Shown: piece after piece, positions 1-7,500 of the stretch | Layout: every line of letters starts with the position of its first letter | How positions within the stretch are numbered: position 1 is the first letter of the stretch | Assembly: GCA_019412865.1 (NCBI GenBank) | Contig: DXOJ01000753.1 | Span: 1 to 10,765, forward strand | Direction of reading: 5' to 3' | Length of the DNA stretch: 10,765 nt | From: Bacteroides sp. | Lineage (GTDB): Bacteria; Bacteroidota; Bacteroidia; Bacteroidales; Bacteroidaceae | Notes under the pieces: model-generated | The model's input: the letters and a program-made list of their open reading frames with translations, nothing else | The model's database searches: none | Told to the model about the DNA's origin: nothing | Translations under genes and position numbers: made by a program

Positions 1-16
1 CGATTAGTTCATACAT
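1..16 (-). CDS. Possible start of the next gene (SusD-like expected), cut by window edge
   Basis: Three bases after the susC stop codon an ATG opens a frame that stays open to the window edge, reading MYELI. In Bacteroidales a SusD/RagB-family surface lipoprotein gene almost always follows susC directly, so this is where one would be expected. Five codons show no domain or lipobox, and the true start may lie further left. The identity is inferred from gene order alone. Confidence 0.25.
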
Positions 17-19
17 ACT

Positions 20-3000
20 TTATAAGGTAACATTCAATCCAAACGACCAGGTGCGGGCAAACGGATATCCACCGGTATTGGAAGCAGCCCCCATTTCAGG
101 ATCGAAACCGTCGCGGATGCTACTTGCTTCCCACAAGTCGTTGCCGGAGAAATATACACGTACTTTCTCAAGTTTCACTCTGCGTGTCCATATCTGCGGT
201 AATGTATAACCGACAACTAATGTTTTCAAACGAATGTAGCGACTGTTCTGAAGCATATAATCATTGTTTTCATAGTTCCATTGAGCCAACGTGGAGTTCG
301 TAGTCAAACGAGGAAATTCGGCATTAGGATTCTCTTTTGTCCACGTTTTGCCAATATATGTCGGGTTTTGGTTAGTGGTACGCATACGGAACGGATAAGC
401 CATATAGTCTTTACGCAGAATAAACTGCTTTCCTACTCCCTGGAACATAGCACTGACGTCGATGCCTTTCCACGAACCTCCCAGGTTCAATCCGAATACA
501 AAGTGAGGAGCAGAGTCACCGACATACTGCAAATCGCTACCAGCACTTCCATCACCACTAATCTTATAGTCTCCATTCAAGTCGATGCGTTTCACATCTC
601 CCGGACGCAACTGCCTGTCGCTATTCTTTCCAACATTCAGCAAATCTCCTTTTCCGCCATACAGCGCATAGTAGCGATCTACTTCTTCCTGATCTTTAAA
701 GAAACCATCTGTACGATAGAGGAAGAAGGCTCCCAGCGGATACCCGTTGACATTGTTTGTACCTGCAGTATAAGTATCAGCTCCCTCTACATTTTTAAGC
801 AAGCTTTTGTTATCTCCGATATTGAAGTTGGCATAATAAGAGAAATCTTTAACTTGGTCGCGCCAGCCTACAGTAACTTCCCATCCTTTTACATTCAGAC
901 GTCCGCTATTAGTTTTAGGGGCCGTTCCTCCCAACACTCCCGGATAAGTAACATTAGAAAGCATTCCGATATTATCCTTGATAAAGTAGTCGAAAGAGGC
1001 AGTCAGACGGTTATTCAGGAAGTTCAAGTCGATACCTATATTTTTCTGTTCCACACGTTCCCATGTCGTATCAAAACTAATCAGTCCGCCATTGGCAAAA
1101 CTGGAAGATACTTGCTGGGATACATTGGTACCAAAAGCAGTATTACCCTGACTAATCAACGAGAGGTATGAAAAGTCGCCCAAACCACCATTATTACCAG
1201 AGTTACCGTAACTTAAACGAACCTTACCGAAGCTGACAACCGGAGTGATAAAGTTCATAAAATCTTCAGCTGTAAAGACCCATCCCAAAGAACCGGAGAA
1301 GAAATTGCGGAACTTATACCCCGGAGCAAATTTGGAATCACCATCCCGACGTCCCAGGAATTCTGCCAAATATTTCTCTGCATAGTTGTAATTCAGCCTC
1401 ATAAGATAAGAATAGGTGCCGGTTTGTGTCTTTCCTCCACTACTATTTCTCTTTCCACCTGCCAGTTCAAGATCGTAAACACCCGAATCTTCCATCGTTT
1501 CACGAGCTGCCGAAAGTTTCTTCAGTGTCCACTTCTCGGCATTGATACCCAGGGTAGCCGATACATTATGTACATCGGCAAAAGTGCGATTATATTTCAG
1601 CAAGCCGGAATAGTATTGATAAAGCTGATTATTAGCTTCCATCAAATAGGCCGGATTGTTTGTATCTTTTAAAGGAAATACTCCTGCCGAATTATCCAGA
1701 GTCTGCTGGGTAGCCACGATAGTACGTACCGGATTTCCGAACCAGTCATATACCTGTACCGGAATAACGTAGCGGTCACGACGATATTCTTCATTTTGGA
1801 AAGAAGCCATACCTTCAAAACTAATCCCTTTCCATATATCAATTGTTGCTTTCAAGTCTACACGGGTAGTCAGATTTGTTTTATCATCGCGCCCACCATC
1901 CGAAATGGCAGCTACCGGCTGACGTTCCCCTCTAGTTCCGAAGATAGAATACCACTGTCCATAAGGATTCTTAGCTGGAAAGAAAGGAGGATCATAAGCA
2001 TACATATTAGCGTCAATACCCGTAGAAGGAGTACTTGTATCTGTCTTAATCATGCTGGCAGAAGTCTCCAGTCTGAACCAGTCGGTCAACTTCACTCCAT
2101 AATTCAAACGCAAGTTGATCTGTGTCTGTCCGTCATAAGCTACAGCCAGGTTAGCCTGGTTATCTGCATACGCTAAAGAGATACGGTAATCAGACTTTTC
2201 TGTCGAACCCGACACACTCAAGTTGTGCTGATAAGAATAACGACGGGCAAACAGTTCTTCCAAGCGGTTGGCATTGCCTATAAAAAGATCACCCCATCCC
2301 GCATCAACGGTGTGATAGATGCCTTCATATCCGGTCTGCATTTTCCGTAAAGTATCTTCTCCCCAGTTCCACCAATCCTTAGTTTCCATTTCTTTATTGG
2401 CTTCTATCCACATAGTAGCATATTCCTGCATAGACGGAGAATAGGACATAATACCGTTGGTAGTGAAACGCATATTGAAATTATAATCTACCGTAGCCTT
2501 ACCTTTACCTTTTTTCGTCGTAACAAGGATAACACCATTGGCAGCTTTCGCTCCATAGATAGATGCTGCACCGTCCTTCAAAACACTGATATTTTCTATA
2601 TCATCCATATTTAAGTTCTGGAAGGAAACCGAATTCAATGCAGGCACACCGTCAATGACAATCAGCGGGCTACCTCCATTGATGGATGTCGCGCCACGAA
2701 TCTGAAAATTCAAACCTTCATTACCCGGACGAGTGGATGAACGGGTCACAACCAGACCCGGAGTAGCTCCTTGTAAGGCTGCACCCACATTAGTAATAGC
2801 ACGACTCTGCAATGTTTTACTACTTACCGATTCTACCGCCCCTGTCAACGTCGCTTTTTTCTGCGTACCATAACCCACTACAACAACCTCGTCCAGTGCA
2901 TTATTATCTTCCTTTAATACTACCTTAAAATCAGAGCGGTCGTGAAGGTTAATGATCTGATCTACATATCCGATATAGCTAACTTTTATCTGTTTGGCAT

Positions 3001-3265
3001 CAGTAGGAATATTCAGCGTAAACCGACCGTCAACATCGGTAATTACTCCTGCATTGCTTCCCACGACCACTACATTACAACCAATTAGTGGTTCACCATT
3101 CGCATCTGTCACAAGTCCTTTGATGGTGCGGCCCGTCTGGACTACCATCAAACTCTCTTCTACAGAATCATTTGCATAGAGCAATACACCGGGTGAACCA
3201 CCCAGCAGCATGGCGAAAGCCAATGCGACTCCTTTTGAACATAAGAATTTGGATTTAATTTCCAT
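20..3265 (-). CDS. SusC/RagA-family TonB-dependent outer-membrane glycan importer
   Basis: This 1081-residue protein is a complete SusC-like beta-barrel transporter that would import oligosaccharides across the outer membrane using TonB energy, normally capped by a SusD lipoprotein. Visible in order: a signal peptide at about 1-31 ending LLYA; a carboxypeptidase-regulatory-like beta-sandwich at about 45-118 (GRTIKGLVTDANGEPLIG onward); a TonB-box-like segment DEVVVVGYGTQKK at about 125-137; a plug domain at about 138-255 with IRGATSINGGSPLIVIDGVP and the SVLKDGAASIYGAKAANG signature; then the barrel, ending SFGLNVTL. The length is normal for the family. No STN signalling domain lies between the signal peptide and the beta-sandwich, so the protein has no obvious means of signalling to an anti-sigma factor. 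The ATG at 3265 gives a good signal peptide. It lies 48 bp after the sigma gene with no TAnnTTTG element between them, so co-transcription is likely. The substrate is unknown. Confidence 0.96.
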   Translation of the reverse strand: MEIKSKFLCSKGVALAFAMLLGGSPGVLLYANDSVEESLMVVQTGRTIKGLVTDANGEPLIGCNVVVVGSNAGVITDVDGRFTLNIPTDAKQIKVSYIGYVDQIINLHDRSDFKVVLKEDNNALDEVVVVGYGTQKKATLTGAVESVSSKTLQSRAITNVGAALQGATPGLVVTRSSTRPGNEGLNFQIRGATSINGGSPLIVIDGVPALNSVSFQNLNMDDIENISVLKDGAASIYGAKAANGVILVTTKKGKGKATVDYNFNMRFTTNGIMSYSPSMQEYATMWIEANKEMETKDWWNWGEDTLRKMQTGYEGIYHTVDAGWGDLFIGNANRLEELFARRYSYQHNLSVSGSTEKSDYRISLAYADNQANLAVAYDGQTQINLRLNYGVKLTDWFRLETSASMIKTDTSTPSTGIDANMYAYDPPFFPAKNPYGQWYSIFGTRGERQPVAAISDGGRDDKTNLTTRVDLKATIDIWKGISFEGMASFQNEEYRRDRYVIPVQVYDWFGNPVRTIVATQQTLDNSAGVFPLKDTNNPAYLMEANNQLYQYYSGLLKYNRTFADVHNVSATLGINAEKWTLKKLSAARETMEDSGVYDLELAGGKRNSSGGKTQTGTYSYLMRLNYNYAEKYLAEFLGRRDGDSKFAPGYKFRNFFSGSLGWVFTAEDFMNFITPVVSFGKVRLSYGNSGNNGGLGDFSYLSLISQGNTAFGTNVSQQVSSSFANGGLISFDTTWERVEQKNIGIDLNFLNNRLTASFDYFIKDNIGMLSNVTYPGVLGGTAPKTNSGRLNVKGWEVTVGWRDQVKDFSYYANFNIGDNKSLLKNVEGADTYTAGTNNVNGYPLGAFFLYRTDGFFKDQEEVDRYYALYGGKGDLLNVGKNSDRQLRPGDVKRIDLNGDYKISGDGSAGSDLQYVGDSAPHFVFGLNLGGSWKGIDVSAMFQGVGKQFILRKDYMAYPFRMRTTNQNPTYIGKTWTKENPNAEFPRLTTNSTLAQWNYENNDYMLQNSRYIRLKTLVVGYTLPQIWTRRVKLEKVRVYFSGNDLWEASSIRDGFDPEMGAASNTGGYPFARTWSFGLNVTL

Positions 3266-3313
3266 AATACTATTAAATTGTTAAAGTTAATATGTGTTTT
3301 CCGAATCTGGTAT

Positions 3314-3844
3314 TTAACCGACTTGGGAGAATTCATTTTTCAAATAAGAACGAACCGTTTTACGAGCCAGTAATAATTGACATTCTACTGTACGGGGAGA
3401 TAAGGACAGCTTTCCTGCAATGGCAGGACAAGAGAGTTCATGATTGAAACTAAGTTCATAAATCTGACGGCGTTTGACAGGAAGAGTTTCCATGACCTGG
3501 TCATGCATCTTCTTTAATTCACGATAATGAACGGTATCTTCTGTAGTATTCCGGCTGGTATCTTCCATCCTATTATATATGTAGGCGACGAAATCTTCCT
3601 GCTTATAATAACGACGGATTTTATCGGTTACTATGTTGCGAGCGATGGTAAAAAGCAAAGACCAGACTGTATCTTTGTTCACGAATGCCCTGTGTTCCCA
3701 AAAGCGGACAAAGACATCCTGTGCCAAATCTTCCGCTTCATGCGGATGGCAAATGCGGATAGCGATATAGTTCTTGATATACTCCTTATATTTAAGATAG
3801 CATTCAGAGAAGAAGTCGTCAAATGTAGCTTGCTGTTTATTCAT
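3314..3844 (-). CDS. ECF-type RNA polymerase sigma-70 factor, no adjacent anti-sigma gene
   Basis: This 176-residue protein has the two-domain layout of an extracytoplasmic-function sigma factor of the Bacteroidetes type. Region 2 spans about residues 8-82, with the core-polymerase-binding helix HEAEDLAQDVFVRFWE (2.2) and WSLLFTIARNIVTDKIRRYY (2.3-2.4, -10 recognition). Region 4 spans about 113-170, with LPVKRRQIYELSFNHELSCP and the helix-turn-helix AIAGKLSLSPRTVECQLLLA for -35 recognition. An in-frame stop lies just upstream, so the ATG at 3844 is the natural start. The gene has its own promoter-like site and runs directly into susC. In PULs controlled by ECF sigma factors, a FecR-like anti-sigma gene usually follows the sigma gene; here there are only 48 bp before susC. 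How its activity is controlled is therefore unclear: a distant anti-sigma, or control of its transcription, are both possible. Confidence 0.93.
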   Translation of the reverse strand: MNKQQATFDDFFSECYLKYKEYIKNYIAIRICHPHEAEDLAQDVFVRFWEHRAFVNKDTVWSLLFTIARNIVTDKIRRYYKQEDFVAYIYNRMEDTSRNTTEDTVHYRELKKMHDQVMETLPVKRRQIYELSFNHELSCPAIAGKLSLSPRTVECQLLLARKTVRSYLKNEFSQVG

Positions 3845-3874
3845 GGCATTAAATTTATCCGTTTAACGATGATA

Positions 3875-3903
3875 CAAAAGTAGGAACAAGTTTCGAATTC
3901 AAA
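3875..3903 (-). promoter_or_regulatory. Putative Bacteroides promoter for the sigma-susC transcript
   Basis: Read on the minus strand, TACTTTTG (3875-3882) matches the -7 consensus TAnnTTTG exactly. A TTTG at 3900-3903 lies 17 bp upstream, slightly closer than the usual 19-21 bp for the -33 element. Transcription would start near 3868 and leave a leader of roughly 24 bases before the sigma ATG. A second identical TACTTTTG at 3909-3916 has a TTG at 3939-3941 (spacing 22) and could be an alternative start. Confidence 0.5.
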
Positions 3904-3948
3904 TATCACAAAAGTAACAGATAACAAAACTATCGTAACAAGCGTGTA

Positions 3949-3960
3949 TTTTTGCAAAAA
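3949..3960. repeat. Perfect 12-bp palindrome upstream of the sigma promoter
   Basis: TTTTTGCAAAAA is its own reverse complement. It is centred about 86 bp upstream of the predicted sigma transcription start, a place where an activator could bind. It is short and A/T-rich, so chance is a real possibility. The rest of 3917-4000 shows no other clear element. Confidence 0.3.
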
Positions 3961-3999
3961 CTTCCCATTTCATCGGGATAAATCTAACCGTCACACCAA

Positions 4000-4036
4000 T
4001 AAAAAAGGGGAGGTCGTTACATTTGACGACTCCCCT
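4000..4036 (-). terminator. Intrinsic terminator after the small lipoprotein gene
   Basis: On the minus strand the RNA would fold AGGGGAGTCGT (from 4036-4026) against ACGACCTCCCCT (from 4017-4006): 11 base pairs with one bulged base and an 8-base loop. A run of Ts from 4006 to 4000 follows the stem directly. G/C-rich stem plus T-tract is a standard Rho-independent terminator. It ends the lipoprotein transcript (stop at 4082) and separates it from the sigma-susC unit. The A-rich side on the plus strand is not matched by a T-run downstream, so it acts mainly in the minus direction. Confidence 0.88.
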
Positions 4037-4052
4037 GTTCTTATATTTGCAT

Positions 4053-4070
4053 GGATGAAAGCTTTCATCC
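4053..4070. repeat. Perfect 18-bp palindrome in the lipoprotein 3' untranslated region
   Basis: GGATGAAAGCTTTCATCC is fully self-complementary. It lies between the lipoprotein stop (4082) and the terminator stem (4036). In RNA it would form a 7-bp hairpin with an AGCU loop just ahead of the terminator hairpin. It may protect the transcript's 3' end or be a protein-binding site. It has no T-tract of its own, so it is not itself a terminator. Confidence 0.6.
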
Positions 4071-4081
4071 GGAAGGATTCA

Positions 4082-4456
4082 TTATTTATTTTCCTGTGAT
4101 GCCTGGAAATCCGGTATACGTTTTACGTTCGCACCTTTCATCACACCTCTTTTGATCGCTTCATTCGTATCGGTGATTTCTTTCTTCACACGTTTATAGT
4201 ATTCTTTTGTCAGTCCCTTCGCTACCGCTTCTGATTCTGTTGCCGCCCAGAAGTACTGATAATCCATCAACATCAAATCCGGTGCCACTACTTTAAAGAA
4301 AATGCTGTCACCTGCAAACTTTTCACGCAAGTCTCCCAAATAGATGGTATCTGCCGGGTTCACTTCTTTATCATTCGCATTATTTTTTGAACTGCTACCT
4401 CCGCAAGAGGATAACATCAAACCTCCTACCAACAAAATTAAAACTAATACTTTCAT
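4082..4456 (-). CDS. Small lipoprotein of unknown function
   Basis: I do not recognise a family for this 124-residue protein. The start is a clear type II signal peptide: MKV, a hydrophobic stretch to about residue 15, and the lipobox LSSC with the lipidated cysteine at residue 18, followed by a G/S/N-rich linker to about 29. The acidic residues that often mark surface export of Bacteroidetes lipoproteins are not next to the cysteine, so periplasmic-face anchoring is at least as likely as surface display. The remaining ~95 residues hold a short D/E-rich beta-like stretch (about 36-58), an aromatic patch MDYQYFW (about 64-70) and a charged helix rich in K/E (about 72-106). It lies between the HTCS and sigma genes with its own promoter-like site and terminator. 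No enzyme motif or anti-sigma signature is seen. An accessory or envelope role is only a guess. Confidence 0.82.
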   Translation of the reverse strand: MKVLVLILLVGGLMLSSCGGSSSKNNANDKEVNPADTIYLGDLREKFAGDSIFFKVVAPDLMLMDYQYFWAATESEAVAKGLTKEYYKRVKKEITDTNEAIKRGVMKGANVKRIPDFQASQENK

Positions 4457-4508
4457 ATCAATATATATATTATAAAATAAAACTTCTTCTGCCCCAATGT
4501 GAACAAGA

Positions 4509-4546
4509 TCTTACAATTATCTCACTTATTCAGCGCAAATGTAAGA
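4509..4546. repeat. 7-bp inverted repeat across the lipoprotein promoter
   Basis: TCTTACA (4509-4515) and TGTAAGA (4540-4546) are perfect reverse complements separated by 24 bp. The right arm overlaps the predicted -7 element and the left arm lies in the early leader, so a bound dimer could block the promoter. Arms this short can arise by chance in A/T-rich DNA. Confidence 0.25.
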
Positions 4547-4564
4547 ATTAAACTACAAATACAA
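4536..4564 (-). promoter_or_regulatory. Putative Bacteroides promoter for the small lipoprotein gene
   Basis: On the minus strand TACATTTG (4536-4543) matches TAnnTTTG exactly, with a TTG at 4562-4564 as a -33 candidate 18 bp upstream. The predicted start near 4529 gives a leader of about 73 bases. The site begins only 9 bp after the HTCS stop codon, and no terminator is seen between the two genes, so read-through from the HTCS transcript could also contribute. Confidence 0.5.
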
Positions 4565-4572
4565 GCACAATG

Positions 4573-7500
4573 TCATTCTTTTCTTCCCGATTCCTCGGCA
4601 TATTGCTTGGGTAGCATCCCGAACATTTCTCTAAAACACTTCGAGAAATAGCTGGGTGAACTGAATCCTACCCGGTTCGCTATTTCAACAATCGGCAACT
4701 GACTTCCTTGTAATAATTGTGCCGCCCGTTTCAAACGGATGCTGCGAATAAAGTCTGTCGGTGTATGTCCGGTGATGGATTGTAGCTTACGGTAAAGGCT
4801 CATACGCACCATACCCAAATCGCCACTCAATTCTTCTACGCCATATTCCGGATTGTCCATGTTCTTTTCTATGTATTCCAGACACTTCTGTATGAGCTGT
4901 TCGTCTACTGAAGTAATGGTGATAGCACTCGGATTTACTTCTATGTTCTTACGGAATTCTTGTTTTCTCTTTTCCTGCTGCTCTATCAGCTTTTCAATGC
5001 GTACCATCAGCATATCAAAGTTGAAAGGTTTTGACATATAAGAGTCTGCTCCTACTTCATAGCTGTTAATCTTGATATCATCGGCAGTACGGGCCGTCAA
5101 CAATATCACAGGTATATGGGAAGTCTGTACGTTCGTCTTGATCCGACGGCAAAGTTCGATACCGTCTACTTTCGGCATCATAATATCGCTGATAATCAGG
5201 TTCGGATTTTCCTCTATCGCTTTTCGCTCTCCTTCCTCGCCGTCTGCCGCTTCAATGATTTGATAAAAATCTTCTAACTGTTCTTTCAGGAAAGTACGGA
5301 ATTCCTGATTGTCCTCCACTAACAACAGTTTCTTCAGGTTATCATCAACTGTAGATGTAGTGGTTTCTTTCTCTTTAACATCTGATGCTTCCGTTCCGAT
5401 GATTTCTTCCGGCAGTTCGTCCGGTTCCGGTTTCAGGTCCATCGGCAACCAAACGGTGAATACTGATCCACGATCTATCTGACTGTCCACTTTAATACGC
5501 CCACCATGTATATTTACATATTCCCTTACCAAATGAAGTCCGATGCCACTGCCTATTTTTTCGTCCCCTTCATTTCCTACCTGATAGAAACGGTCAAAGA
5601 TATAAGGAAGGTCTGATTCGGATATTCCGATTCCAGTATCAGATACGGATATTCTCACGTAGTTTCTTTCTTCTATCTCTTCTGTCGCGAGCTGTAAGTT
5701 CACTGTGCCTCCCTGCGGTGTATATTTGAAGGCGTTGGACAAGAGATTATTCACAATCTTATGTACCTTATCCCGGTCGAAGAACATATAAAGCGCTCTA
5801 TGTTCAGATTGGTTCACAAAGTTAAGGTGCTTCTCTACTGCCATTGGCATGAAGTTGTTATAGGCCGAAACAATAAATTCCTCCATATCGCCGTTCATCA
5901 GATGCAACCTCTCTCCTTTCATTTCCAGTTTGCGGAAATCGAGTAGCTGATTCACCAATGACAATAGGTTTTGAGCATTCTTATAGATGGTATTCAGTTG
6001 TTTTTTCATCGCATCGTCTGTCAATCGACGTATCATCATATCCAATGGTGTGATAATCAGCGTCAGCGGAGTACGGAGTTCATGGCTTATATTTGTGAAG
6101 AAACGGAATTTCATCTGATCCAGTTCTTCTTTCTGCTTCAACGCTTCCTCTTCTTGCATACGAATCATCTTCTGCCGGTTGCGGCGGTTTATTACGTAAA
6201 TCAGCCCGAAGATTAAGAGAATACCTAAAATTGCATAGAAAACACGAGCGGCCAGTGTATCCCAAAACGGGGGATGAATTACAATTTTGAATGCAGACTC
6301 CGGTCCCCATATCCGGTCGTTTCCGGCAGCAGACACGCGGAAGATGTATTCGCCCGAAGGGAGATTATTATAGACAACACGTCCTTGTCCATTCTCAAAA
6401 AGGGTTTCCGTCCATTCCTTGTCAAATCCTTCCAGTTGGTAACGGAAAGAGGTTTGAGAAGGATTAGGGAAGTTCAGACCGGAGAACTCAAATGTGATAT
6501 AGTTCTCATCATATTTTAATTGTACTTCGTCCGAATAACTTAATGCTTTGTCAAATAAGACACGTCCGTTATATATTTCGCCCGAAACAACCGGAACATT
6601 AAACAAGCGGAATGAGGTAAACAGAGGACGATTGAGGCACTGATTATCTATCATGTTTTCTGGTGAGAAAGCAATAAAGCCGTTCATCAGCCCCAGGAAA
6701 AGCTGATTGTCCCTGGTCATTAACGAAGGGAAACTATATAAATCATCCTGACGGATTTCATCTTCCGACAGACAGCTGATTACATGAAAGCTGTATTTAT
6801 CTGCTCTTCTGTCTACTTTTATCTTATAAATAGAAGTGACTGTCGAAATCCATATATCATGGTTCTTATCTTCCACTACGTTCAGGATAGCTTTAGACAG
6901 ACCTTCTTCTTTCCCTAATGTGTAGCTTTGCCCATTGTAAGTCAAAACGCTCAAGCCATATTGTGTAGCAAACCATAAAGTTCCCTCATGGTCTTTGAGT
7001 ATCTGATTATACTTGATACTTCCCTGATTGAAGATTGAATTAGCCTGGCCGTCTTCCTCCGGTATCCATATTTTATTCGTTGCAGGATCGTAAATGTAGA
7101 GTCCATTATCACTGCCTACGACCAACCGGGATTGATTATCTATGGCCAATGCATTCGCTACTTTATATTTTTTGAGTTCGGGAAACTGTTCGGACAATAA
7201 GTTTATTTGCCCGTTTTCAGGATTGAATAATCCTACACCACCATATATACTTACCCACAATCGACCGGAAGAATCTTCGACCATGACACGGATATTACTG
7301 AAATCCAATTCATTCTGATAATCCGTATCGGGATAATCGTAAGATTGTACCTTTCCATGATCTATGCAGTAGAGCCCATCGTGGTATGTTCCGACCCAAA
7401 CACGCTTCTTGCTGTCCTCATAAAGTACACGGCAATTCTTCTGACTGAATTCATGATAGAATCTGTTCATGCTTTTAGTCTCCGGTTCATAGCGATAGAC

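Noticed and set aside
281..1171. 296-codon open frame on the plus strand
   Set aside because: It lies wholly antisense to the susC barrel, has no recognisable domain or signal, and its composition is that of a reverse-strand shadow.
20..3265. Invertible or phase-variable susC arrangement, known for some Bacteroides importers
   Set aside because: No long inverted repeats, recombinase gene or partial susC copy is visible in the window.
3266..3313. Possible separate promoter for susC in the sigma-susC gap
   Set aside because: No TAnnTTTG element and no spaced TTTG pair are present on the minus strand; co-transcription with sigma is simpler. A promoter read only by the ECF sigma itself would not have to match this consensus, so it is not fully excluded.
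6080..6310. 76-codon minus-strand frame inside the HTCS gene
   Set aside because: It overlaps the membrane and HisKA part of the HTCS in another frame; the HTCS reading is intact with all motifs, so this is a shadow.
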